7,438 nt of DNA from an uncultured Clostridia bacterium (GTDB lineage Bacteria > Bacillota > Clostridia > Christensenellales > Aristaeellaceae), in contig CAMMGP010000051.1 in the NCBI GenBank assembly GCA_946496415.1, forward strand, positions 1 through 7,438, in the 5' to 3' direction. Below the pieces are notes generated by a model. It searched no databases. It saw nothing but the letters and a program-made list of their open reading frames with translations, and was not told where the DNA came from. The position numbers and the translations under genes were made by a program. Below are positions 1-6,175 of this stretch, piece after piece (position 1 is the first letter of the stretch; each line of letters starts with the position of its first letter).

Positions 1-21
1 CATCTCCGGGGAAAAGCGCGC

Positions 22-1176
22 CTACCAACCCTCGAACAGAGCGATGTCGGAATGCCCCGGCGTCCTGTCCGAACCGGCCAGGCGCAATAGAACGATCATC
101 TCCGCCTGCAGGGCGCGCTGCCTTTGCAGGTAGGCCTCGGCGGCGTCGACGCGGAAAAGCCCCTTCTCCGCCCACTGCGCAAGCAGACGCTCGAGATCCT
201 CAAAGCGATGGCGGTTCTGAGCGTTGAGGGCGACGGCCGCCGCCGTCACCGTGCCCGCCTCAAAGCCGGCCTCGAGGAAAGCCGCGTAGCGCCTGAGCGT
301 CTCCGGCGTGGGCTGGGCGGACGCGCCCAGTTCGCGCAAAACCTCGCGCAGGGCGGCGAAATTGGCGTCCGTTTGCAGATAGCGCCCCTCGAGCACGCGG
401 TCGAGATAGGCGAACGAGGGATTCTGCGCGTTGGTCATGGCCGCGCAACCCTCGAGAATGGCCTCCGTCTCAAAGCCCCAGCCGCGCCACTTGCGCGCCA
501 GCGCCAGTTCGTCCTCCGTGGGCCGCCGGCGCAGGCCAAAGCGCTTGAGAACCGCCTCGGCCGCGGCCAGATCGCCGCTCTTTTCGGCGATCAGGCGCTC
601 CACATCCGCAAGCGTGCGCGCGCCGCGCTCGCTCCATTCGCGGGCGGTGTTGTCCAGTTTGCGCAGCGTCGCGCGCGGCGTCTTGCGCGAATAGCGCAGT
701 CCGGTGAGGCCGTACTCGACGATCTTCAGCGCCGCCTCCGGCGTATAGCCGAACACCGTCACCCACTCCTGCGGAATGGAGACCTCGCCGTGGAGGATGA
801 CGTCGCCAAAGAGGCGCTGCAAAGAGGCGTTGAAATCGCGGAACTGATAGTAGTGCTGATCCATCTCCGAGGCAGCGCCCGCGCCGCGCATGGGCAACAG
901 CGCGTAGGTGGGCGGACGATCGCTGAGGCGCCTGACCAGCCCCTCGCGCTCCCAGTAGCGGAAGGCGTCCTCCACGGCCTCGTCCGGAAGGCGCAGGGCG
1001 CTGGCGACGTCGGAAACGCTGCCGCCCATCTCCGGATGGCCGCACAAAAGGCGCGCGTACAGATAGACGCGCAGGCAGTCGTCCGGCGCGGTGGGCAGAT
1101 ATTCCAATAAAAACATGTTTTCCACGGGCGTGGCGCCATAGACCACCGCCCCATGGTCGAAGGACAAAAAGGCCAT
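22..1176 (-). CDS. DnaD-like primosomal / helicase-loading protein
   Basis: A 384-residue protein of the DnaD/DnaB_II family, cytoplasmic proteins that bind DNA and help load the replicative helicase in Firmicutes. Residues 1-95 resemble the N-terminal winged-helix domain (YLYARLLCG, then VSDVASALRLPDEAVEDAFRYWEREGLVRR). Residues 112-200 form a first DnaD-type domain (DVILHGEVSIPQEWVTVFGY, then VEYGL and LRKLDNTAREWSERGARTLADVE). Residues 203-266 form a second, ending in the typical PSFAYLDRVLEGRY. Residues 272-350 look like a third, more diverged copy (LREVLRELG, then FEDLERLLAQWAEKGL). The start was put at 1176 because GGGGAG lies 5 bases upstream; the longer ORF start at 1266 would begin upstream of the promoter seen here. 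The stop is TAG at 22-24. DnaD-like genes often precede a dnaC-like helicase loader, which would lie off the left edge. Family assignment is firm; the exact paralogue is not. Confidence 0.85.
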   Translation of the reverse strand: MAFLSFDHGAVVYGATPVENMFLLEYLPTAPDDCLRVYLYARLLCGHPEMGGSVSDVASALRLPDEAVEDAFRYWEREGLVRRLSDRPPTYALLPMRGAGAASEMDQHYYQFRDFNASLQRLFGDVILHGEVSIPQEWVTVFGYTPEAALKIVEYGLTGLRYSRKTPRATLRKLDNTAREWSERGARTLADVERLIAEKSGDLAAAEAVLKRFGLRRRPTEDELALARKWRGWGFETEAILEGCAAMTNAQNPSFAYLDRVLEGRYLQTDANFAALREVLRELGASAQPTPETLRRYAAFLEAGFEAGTVTAAAVALNAQNRHRFEDLERLLAQWAEKGLFRVDAAEAYLQRQRALQAEMIVLLRLAGSDRTPGHSDIALFEGW

Positions 1177-1181
1177 GCACG

Positions 1182-1187
1182 CTCCCC
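1182..1187 (-). promoter_or_regulatory. Ribosome binding site deciding the DnaD-like start
   Basis: Read on the minus strand, the sequence is AAAGGGGAGCGTGC followed by ATG at 1176-1174. GGGGAG lies 5 bases from that ATG. This supports the start at 1176 over the in-frame ATG at 1266. Confidence 0.75.
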
Positions 1188-1209
1188 TTTCGTGGCAAAT
1201 CCCCAGTAA

Positions 1210-1238
1210 ATCATAGCACAATTTGGCCGGAAAGACAA
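1210..1238 (-). promoter_or_regulatory. SigA-type promoter for the DnaD-like gene
   Basis: On the minus strand, TTGTCT (1238-1233) is followed after 17 bases by TATGAT (1215-1210). This is 4 of 6 and 5 of 6 matches to the housekeeping consensus with the ideal spacing. Transcription would start near 1203, giving a leader of about 27 bases. It is the best-placed promoter in the divergent gap. Confidence 0.65.
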
Positions 1239-1268
1239 TCGGATTTTTCGCCGCCCTTCGCCACAATG

Positions 1269-1286
1269 TTGACAGGCATTTGTCAA
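1269..1286. promoter_or_regulatory. Candidate operator: inverted repeat over the -35 box
   Basis: TTGACA (1269-1274) and TGTCAA (1281-1286) are perfect inverted repeats separated by 6 bases. The left arm is the -35 box itself and the right arm lies in the spacer. A dimeric repressor bound here would block RNA polymerase. Six-base arms, one of which equals the -35 consensus, can arise by chance, so the operator role is inference. Confidence 0.35.
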
Positions 1287-1297
1287 AAGGGTATAAT
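1269..1297 (+). promoter_or_regulatory. Perfect-consensus SigA promoter for the glucosyltransferase
   Basis: TTGACA (1269-1274), a 17-base spacer and TATAAT (1292-1297) match the housekeeping consensus exactly. Transcription would start near 1304. The gene's ribosome binding site, AAAAAGGA (1314-1321), lies 9 bases before the ATG at 1331. Confidence 0.85.
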
Positions 1298-1330
1298 CGT
1301 ACTGATTTTTACGAAAAAGGACGTTGAAAT

Positions 1331-2884
1331 ATGGATTCCTGCAAGAAAAAATGTCGTTGGAGTGATCTGTCCTTTTGCCTGTTCTGGGTATTTTGTTCCG
1401 GCCTGATCGCGCATGGCTTCGCCTATTTCAACGCCGCCTTTTCGCACGATGGCCTGTATCAGCTTTCGGGAACAGACGATCTTTTTCAAGTCTCTCTGGG
1501 GCGGTTCCTGCAACCCGTGTGGCGCTTTGTCCGCGGTGACATCAGCGCGCCGTGGCTCACCGGAGCGCTGAGCCTGCTGTTCATCGCCCTCGCGGCGCAT
1601 CTGGTCATCGGCCTGCTGCGCCTGCGCCGCACCCTGTGGCTGGGGCTTGGCTGCGCGCTGATGACGGTCAATCTGACCGTGACACTGCTCAACGCCACAT
1701 TATCGCAATGTGTGGACGTTTTCATGCTCTCACTGCTGTTGTCCGTGCTGGCGGTGTGGCTGCTGGAGCGCGGCGGGCTGCCGTCGTTCGCGCTGGGCGC
1801 GCTCTCTCTGGCGGCTTCGCTGGCGCTGTATCAAAGCTATGTCTCGGTGGCGCTGGGGCTGATGCTGCTTCTGTTCATCGACCGGGCCCTTCAGGGCCGG
1901 GAAGCCTATCCGCCCCGGGCGCTGTTTGCCTGGGCGGGCAAGGCCGCGGCCATGGCGCTGCTGGGCGCGGCGCTGTACTGGGGCGGTATGAAACTATCGC
2001 TGCGGCTCGCCGGCACAGCGCTTTCGCAGGGATACAACAGCATCGCCGGCGCGCTGGACTTTTCCCTTTCGCAGCTTCCCCTGCTGGTGGGGCGCACCTA
2101 CTGGCGCTTCATCCGCCTGCTGGCGATTCCCGACGCCGCCCAGCCCCTGCGCGCGGTGCTGATGAACGGTCTGCTGGCGGCGCTGTGCGCGGGCCTGTTC
2201 GTGTATCGCGCGCACCGCGCGCGGCCGGGAAAGCTGAACGCGCTGCTGGCAGCGATCGCCGTGGCGCTGCTGCCCTTCGCGCTGAACATCTCCTTCTTCT
2301 TTTCCAAGGGCATGCAGCACCGGCTGATGATCTACGCCCTGGCGCTCGTCTACCTGATGGCCATGCAGTTCGAGGAGCGCGCCGGCAGCGCATCCGGGAA
2401 AACGGAGGGGCGCGGCGGCAAGGCCGTGCGCTGCGTAATCGCCGCGGCGCTGAGCGTTCTTCTCTTTTCCAACACGATCTACGCCAACACGGTGTATCTG
2501 AAAAAGACGCTGGAGGCGGAGTCCTTCGACATGCTGATGACGCGCGTGCTCGACCGCGTAGAGCAGGTGGAGGGCTATGTGCCGGGCGAGACGCCGGTGG
2601 CGTTCCTGGGAAAGTTCTACGAATCGCCGCTGCTGGGCGAGGACATCTTCGCCGCCTACTGCCAGACGGGGCTGGAAATGCGCACGTCCGTCACCTACGG
2701 CGCTGTGGCCGCCTCCTATCTCCACGATAGACTCGGCTACAACATACGCCTCGCCACCGACGAGGAGATCGGCGCGCACGCTTCCGACCCGGAAGTGCAG
2801 TCCCTGGGCGTCTTTCCGGCGGCGGACAGCGTGAAAATGGTGGACGGCTGCGTCTACGTGCGCGTTTCCGCGCAGGACGATTGA
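1331..2884 (+). CDS. Membrane glucosyltransferase, GtrII-like
   Basis: A 517-residue polytopic membrane protein resembling the Glucos_trans_II (GtrII) family, which in characterised members adds glucosyl groups from a lipid carrier to surface glycans. The N-terminal pattern is typical: a membrane helix (about 11-31), then an outside segment with acidic residues (FSHDGLYQLSGTDD, 37-50), then GRFLQPVWRFVRGDISAPWLTG and further helices (about 78-98, 103-122, 127-145, 155-185, 200-220, 270-292, 303-325, 330-346, 365-385). Residues 388-517 form a soluble tail (VYLKKTLEAESFDMLMTRVLDRVEQ). The start is supported by AAAAAGGA at 9 bases and by the strong promoter upstream. It appears monocistronic: no other glycan genes flank it, so the acceptor is unknown. 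There is no terminator of its own before the next promoter, whose -35 box overlaps the TGA stop. The exact donor sugar cannot be told from sequence. Confidence 0.8.
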   Translation: MDSCKKKCRWSDLSFCLFWVFCSGLIAHGFAYFNAAFSHDGLYQLSGTDDLFQVSLGRFLQPVWRFVRGDISAPWLTGALSLLFIALAAHLVIGLLRLRRTLWLGLGCALMTVNLTVTLLNATLSQCVDVFMLSLLLSVLAVWLLERGGLPSFALGALSLAASLALYQSYVSVALGLMLLLFIDRALQGREAYPPRALFAWAGKAAAMALLGAALYWGGMKLSLRLAGTALSQGYNSIAGALDFSLSQLPLLVGRTYWRFIRLLAIPDAAQPLRAVLMNGLLAALCAGLFVYRAHRARPGKLNALLAAIAVALLPFALNISFFFSKGMQHRLMIYALALVYLMAMQFEERAGSASGKTEGRGGKAVRCVIAAALSVLLFSNTIYANTVYLKKTLEAESFDMLMTRVLDRVEQVEGYVPGETPVAFLGKFYESPLLGEDIFAAYCQTGLEMRTSVTYGAVAASYLHDRLGYNIRLATDEEIGAHASDPEVQSLGVFPAADSVKMVDGCVYVRVSAQDD

Positions 2885-2909
2885 CAGGGGAACGCGCGTC
2901 TGCTATAAT
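2881..2909 (+). promoter_or_regulatory. Perfect-consensus SigA promoter of the leuA operon
   Basis: TTGACA (2881-2886), 17 bases, TATAAT (2904-2909): an exact housekeeping consensus. The first base of the -35 box is the last base of the final Asp codon of the preceding gene, and TGA within the box is its stop codon. Transcription would start near 2916, just upstream of the T-box leader. A strong promoter followed by conditional termination is the usual T-box design. Confidence 0.85.
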
Positions 2910-2915
2910 AGTACG

Positions 2916-3140
2916 CACATGGCGATGATGGGAACAAGACGACCGTCCGCGCGCGCAGAGAGCCGGGGCAGCTGAAAACCGGCGGCGGGGCGTTCGTGCA
3001 TAGCTCGCCCCGGAGCCTTTCAGGCGAAGAGTCTGAGACGGCCGCCCCCGTTATCGGGCGCTGAGATCGCCGCCGCGCGCGGTGAAATTGGGTGGTACCG
3101 CGAAGTATGCCTTCGCCCCAACAGGGGCGGAGGCTTTTTT
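2916..3140 (+). ncRNA. T-box riboswitch leader, probably leucine-specific
   Basis: A tRNA-sensing leader that ends transcription early when the matching tRNA is charged and allows it when the tRNA is uncharged. Visible landmarks in order: the Stem I 5' region GATGGGAACAAG (2925-2939), AGAGAGCCGG (2957-2966) with a facing CCGG, a probable specifier loop with CTC (3004-3006) just before the typical CCCCGGAGCC, the Stem III hairpin CCCGTTATCGGG (3047-3058), the T-box core GGGTGGTACCGCG (3090-3102), the short helix GCGAAG/CTTCGC (3100-3105 with 3111-3116), then the terminator. CUC is a leucine codon and the next gene is leuA, so leucine specificity fits on two grounds. The codon was located by position, not by a computed fold. 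T-box identity is very firm; the specifier is moderately firm. Confidence 0.93.
3109..3140 (+). terminator. T-box-controlled intrinsic terminator
   Basis: An 11-base-pair stem (3109-3119 with 3124-3134, one T-G wobble) closes a four-base AACA loop and is followed by six T residues (3135-3140). Its 5' arm overlaps CTTCGC of the antiterminator region, so the two structures are mutually exclusive. It may also stop readthrough from the upstream glucosyltransferase gene. Confidence 0.9.
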
Positions 3141-3165
3141 GACGAACAAAGAGGGAGACGCAGCC

Positions 3166-4842
3166 ATGAAAAAATACGTGCCCTGCCCGCCGATGACGTT
3201 GCCGGACCGCCAGTGGCCCTCCCGGCGGCTGGAAAAGGCCCCCATCTGGTGCTCGGTGGATCTGCGCGACGGCAACCAGGCGCTGGTGGAGCCGATGAAC
3301 GTCGAGGAAAAGCTGGAAATGTTCAAAATGCTCGTGCGCATGGGCTTCAAGGAGATCGAGGTGGGCTTCCCCTCGGCCTCGCAGACGGAGTTCGACTGCG
3401 TGCGCACGCTCATTGAGCAGAACCTCATCCCCGACGACGTGACCATTCAGGTGCTCACCCAGGCGCGCGAACACCTCATCCGCAGGACGTTCGAGGCTGT
3501 GGAAGGCGCCAAACACGTCATCATGCACCTGTATACCAACATTTCCCCGATGTTCCAGAAATGCGTGTACAAGACCACGCGCAAGGGCATCGTCGATATC
3601 GCCGTGCGCGAAATCGAGCTTCTGCGCATGCTGGCGGAAATGCGCGAGGACGGCGGCGAGGGCATCACCTTTGAATACTCGCCGGAGTGCTTTTCCGAGG
3701 CCGAGCCGCGATTGGCGATGGTGGTGCTCACCTCCGTGATCGAACACTTCGGGGCCACGCCGGAGAAAAAACTCATCCTCAACCTGCCCTCCACGGTGGA
3801 AAAGACCACGCCCAACGAGTTCGCCGACCGCATCGAATACGTGGATCGCTTTCTGCCTGGGCGCGAAAGCGTCATCCTCTCCGTCCACCCACACAACGAC
3901 CGCGGCACAGGCATCGCCGCGGCGGAAATGGCGCTGCTGGCCGGAGCCGAGCGCGTGGAGGGAACGCTCTTTGGCAACGGCGAGCGCACCGGCAACGTCG
4001 ACCTTGTCACGCTGGGGCTGAACATGGCGGCGCTGGGCGTGCAGCCGGGGCTGGATTTCAAGCACCTGATGCGCATCCGGCAGGTGTACGAGCGCTGCAC
4101 GCGCATGCACGTGCCGGAGCGCTCGCCCTACGCGGGCGATCTGGTGTTCACGGCCTTTTCCGGCTCCCATCAGGACGCCATCCGCAAGGGCTTCGCCTAT
4201 CGCGCCGAGCACCCGCGCCAGCCGTGGCAGGTGCCATACCTGCTCATCGACCCCAAGGACATCGGCCGCAGCTACGAGCCGATCATCCGCATCAATTCCC
4301 AGAGCGGCAAGGGCGGCGCGGCCTATGTGCTGCAAACGCGCTTTGGCTACAACCTGCCCAAGGCCATGCATCCGGAACTGGGCGCGCTGGTGAAAAAGGA
4401 GGCCGTGGCCTACGGCGCGGAGTTGCCGCCGGAGCGGCTGTTGCACCTGTTCCTGCGCGAGTTCGTCTCGGTGAGCAAGCCCTACTCGCTTCTGCGCCAC
4501 ACCATCACCGAGACCGGCGGCGAGGGCCATTCGCAGGTCAAGTTCACCGGCACCATCCGCTATCACGACGAGGAACACGAACTGTGCGGCGAGGGCAACG
4601 GCCCCATCGACGCCTTCTTCTCCGCCATGCGCGCGGCGCACATCGAGGGCTTCCGCTTCGTCAGCTACCATGAACACGCCATCTCCTCCGGCTCGGACGC
4701 CAAGGCCTGCGCCTACATCGAACTGGAATACAGGGGACACGACGTGTTCGGCGTGGGCATCCACTCCAACGTGTCCATCGCCTCCATCCGCGGCGTGCTG
4801 GCCGCCATCAACCGCGCCCTGACGCTCTACGGGGAGGAATAA
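3166..4842 (+). CDS. leuA: 2-isopropylmalate synthase, long (actinobacterial-like) type
   Basis: A 558-residue cytoplasmic enzyme condensing acetyl-CoA with 3-methyl-2-oxobutanoate to 2-isopropylmalate, the first committed step of leucine synthesis. The catalytic barrel carries VDLRDGNQ (31-38) and EIEVGFPSASQTEFD, the metal-binding HPHNDRG (H241, H243) and GNGERTGN (ending at N277). These spacings match the metal ligands known in Mycobacterium tuberculosis LeuA (Asp, His-x-His, then Asn 36 residues after the first His). The C-terminal part (about 430-556) is the dimeric allosteric domain, with GNGPIDA (from 477) and SDAKACAYIELEY, so leucine feedback is expected. The start at 3166 has GAGGGAG 8 bases upstream; an in-frame ATG at 3082 lies inside the T-box and is rejected. 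The stop is 2 bases before the next gene, whose ribosome binding site lies in the last leuA codons. No leuB, leuC or leuD follows. Confidence 0.97.
   Translation: MKKYVPCPPMTLPDRQWPSRRLEKAPIWCSVDLRDGNQALVEPMNVEEKLEMFKMLVRMGFKEIEVGFPSASQTEFDCVRTLIEQNLIPDDVTIQVLTQAREHLIRRTFEAVEGAKHVIMHLYTNISPMFQKCVYKTTRKGIVDIAVREIELLRMLAEMREDGGEGITFEYSPECFSEAEPRLAMVVLTSVIEHFGATPEKKLILNLPSTVEKTTPNEFADRIEYVDRFLPGRESVILSVHPHNDRGTGIAAAEMALLAGAERVEGTLFGNGERTGNVDLVTLGLNMAALGVQPGLDFKHLMRIRQVYERCTRMHVPERSPYAGDLVFTAFSGSHQDAIRKGFAYRAEHPRQPWQVPYLLIDPKDIGRSYEPIIRINSQSGKGGAAYVLQTRFGYNLPKAMHPELGALVKKEAVAYGAELPPERLLHLFLREFVSVSKPYSLLRHTITETGGEGHSQVKFTGTIRYHDEEHELCGEGNGPIDAFFSAMRAAHIEGFRFVSYHEHAISSGSDAKACAYIELEYRGHDVFGVGIHSNVSIASIRGVLAAINRALTLYGEE
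4831..4838 (+). promoter_or_regulatory. Ribosome binding site inside the leuA 3' end
   Basis: GGGGAGGA lies in the last sense codons of leuA, 6 bases before the permease ATG at 4845. This arrangement indicates translational coupling of the permease to leuA. Confidence 0.8.
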
Positions 4843-4844
4843 CC

Positions 4845-5768
4845 ATGCAAAACGCTTTCAACGCCGTGGGCTGCATACTTTTGATCGCCCTGGCGGGCGC
4901 GGGCGTGTACCTGCTCGGCTGGGTGCGCGACGAGCACCTGCCGCTGCTCTCGGATCTGGTGATCAAGGTGGCCCTTCCCTGCATGATCGTAAACAACGTG
5001 CTGGGCCAGTACACGCCCGAATCGCTGGCGAAAAACCTGCCGGCGCTGGCGGCGGCGCTGCTGAGCGTGCTTTTGACGCTTTTGCTGGCGCTGCCCATCG
5101 GCAAGGCGCTGAAACTGCCGGGGGCGCGGCTGGGCGTGTTCGTGGTGATGTTCGCCTTTTCCAACAGCGTGTTCATCGGCGTGCCGGTATCGCGGGCGCT
5201 GTTTGGCGAGGCGGTGCTGCCCTACACGCTGCTTTATTACCTTGCCAACACCTCGCTTTTCTGGGGCGTGGGCTTCCCGCTGATGCGCAAGTATGGCGGG
5301 GCCGCCGCGGGTCAGCGGCGCAAGCCGCCCGTGCCGCTGGTGGTCATCCTCATTTGCTTTTTGCTGGTGCTTGTGCGCTTTGAGCCGCCGCAGTTCTTCA
5401 TGGACGCCTGCGGCTATCTGGGCGATCTGGTGACGCCGCTCTCGCTTCTGTTTACCGGCGCGGTGATGGCGCGCATGGTGCGCGCGCGCACGTTCCGCTG
5501 GGAAAAGGGCTATCTGGCCGCCACGCTGGGGCGCTTCATCGTCTGCCCGGCGCTGCTGCTTCTCTGCGCGCTCATCTTCCCCATGGGCGATATGAGCCGC
5601 GACGTACTGATGGTGCAGGCCGGCATGCCGGTGATGACGCAGACGGCGCTGGTGGCCGCCTCCACCGGCTCGGACGAGGAATACGCCGCCGGCGGCACGG
5701 CGCTGACCACGGTGCTGTCGCTTTTGATGATCCCGCTTTATATGCTGCTGATTGAGCGTGTGCTGTAA
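4845..5768 (+). CDS. AEC-family (auxin efflux carrier-like) permease
   Basis: A 307-residue inner-membrane transporter of the AEC family, whose bacterial members are known or proposed to move small organic acids such as malate, and some amino acid-related compounds. About ten membrane helices are visible in two halves, split by a basic loop (MRKYGGAAAGQRRKPP, 147-162). Family-typical stretches include the early KVALPCMIVNNV (41-52), the FSNSVFIGVPV region (105-115), and the late QAGMPVMTQTALVAASTGSDEEYAAGGTALTTVLSL (258-293). The length is normal. It begins 2 bases after leuA and must share its leucine T-box control, which argues for a substrate linked to branched-chain amino acid metabolism (for example a keto or hydroxy acid); that is inference. 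Direction of transport and substrate cannot be told from sequence. Confidence 0.9.
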   Translation: MQNAFNAVGCILLIALAGAGVYLLGWVRDEHLPLLSDLVIKVALPCMIVNNVLGQYTPESLAKNLPALAAALLSVLLTLLLALPIGKALKLPGARLGVFVVMFAFSNSVFIGVPVSRALFGEAVLPYTLLYYLANTSLFWGVGFPLMRKYGGAAAGQRRKPPVPLVVILICFLLVLVRFEPPQFFMDACGYLGDLVTPLSLLFTGAVMARMVRARTFRWEKGYLAATLGRFIVCPALLLLCALIFPMGDMSRDVLMVQAGMPVMTQTALVAASTGSDEEYAAGGTALTTVLSLLMIPLYMLLIERVL

Positions 5769-5769
5769 A

Positions 5770-5806
5770 AAAGCGCCCCCGTCGGGAACGTTCTCCCGAC
5801 GGGGGC
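5770..5806. repeat. Hairpin repeat, copy 1 (after the AEC permease)
   Basis: A near-perfect hairpin: GCCCCCGTCGGGA (5775-5787) pairs with TCCCGACGGGGGC (5794-5806) around ACGTTC. A second copy at 6479-6515, in the same orientation, matches at 36 of 37 bases (G5781 is A6490). It starts 1 base after the permease stop and probably ends the leuA operon, yet it lacks a T-run on the plus strand (ATTGCG follows). On the minus strand it is followed by six T residues. Confidence 0.85.
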
Positions 5807-5824
5807 ATTGCGTCGCAAAACATA

Positions 5825-5853
5825 TTGTATCTGGTGTCGCGTCATGCTATAAT
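5825..5853 (+). promoter_or_regulatory. SigA-type promoter of the DUF4160-DUF2442 pair
   Basis: TTGTAT (5825-5830, 4 of 6 matches), 17 bases, then a perfect TATAAT (5848-5853) preceded by TG in the extended -10 position (5845-5846). Transcription would start near 5860, giving a leader of about 40 bases. It follows the hairpin, so the pair is a separate transcription unit. Confidence 0.75.
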
Positions 5854-5898
5854 GGGGGTAGGAGGGGCGCTTCGATCCCCAAGGGAAGGAACCATCGC

Positions 5899-6165
5899 AT
5901 GCCTGTATTATCGGTGTTCTATGGAATCGTCGTAAGCATGTATTTTGAAAAGGACGGAAAGCATAGCGAGCCACATTTTCATGCCAGATATGGAGAATAT
6001 AGGGCTGAAGTGGACTTTAATGGTAATCTTCTTGCGGGAAAGTTGCCCGCTCGCCAAGCTGCTTATGTCAAGGCGTGGGCATATATACATCAGGAAGAAT
6101 TGCGGATAAATTGGGAACTTGCCATGCAAAATGAGCGCCCGTTCCGTATCGACCCTTTGAAATGA
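5899..6165 (+). CDS. DUF4160 protein, putative toxin-antitoxin-like partner
   Basis: An 88-residue soluble protein matching the DUF4160 pattern: MPVLSVFYGIVVSMYFEKDG at the start, the histidine motif EPHFHARYGEYRAEVDFNG (28-46), LLAGKLPARQAAYVKAWAYIHQEELRINWELA, and a short tail ending IDPLK. Function is not established. These genes commonly sit beside DUF2442 genes, as here, and such pairs are suspected toxin-antitoxin or regulatory modules. The start at 5899 has GGGAAGGA 8 bases upstream; an upstream ATG at 5752 lies inside the permease gene and is rejected. Its base composition, about 45% GC by hand count, is far below its neighbours, suggesting acquisition by transfer. The HFH motif could bind metal, but this is only a guess. 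Confidence 0.85.
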   Translation: MPVLSVFYGIVVSMYFEKDGKHSEPHFHARYGEYRAEVDFNGNLLAGKLPARQAAYVKAWAYIHQEELRINWELAMQNERPFRIDPLK

Positions 6166-6175
6166 GGTGTTTTTC

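Noticed and set aside
124..1110. 328-residue open frame on the plus strand
   Set aside because: It is an antisense shadow of the DnaD-like gene, rich in Arg and Ala with no family features.
1552..2730. 392-residue open frame on the plus strand within the glucosyltransferase gene
   Set aside because: It is an out-of-frame shadow, rich in Gly, Arg and Ala, while the other frame encodes a coherent membrane protein.
3082..3165. Upstream ATG extending leuA by 28 residues
   Set aside because: It lies inside the T-box and would put the terminator in the coding region. ATG 3166 has a strong ribosome binding site and a normal N-terminus.
2854..4764. 636-residue open frame on the minus strand opposite leuA
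   Set aside because: It is antisense to an unambiguous leuA and has the His/Arg/Ala-rich composition of a shadow frame in GC-rich DNA. It has no ribosome binding site or recognisable domain.
5864..5880. Possible small hairpin GGGG/CCCC in the DUF4160 leader
   Set aside because: Only four pairs with a nine-base loop; too weak to call a regulatory element.
5752..5898. Upstream ATG extending the DUF4160 protein by 49 residues
   Set aside because: It starts within the permease gene and runs through the hairpin and promoter. The family pattern begins at MPVL (5899).
6167..6175. GTG start for the DUF2442 protein
   Set aside because: It overlaps the GAGG ribosome binding site; ATG 6176 has correct spacing.
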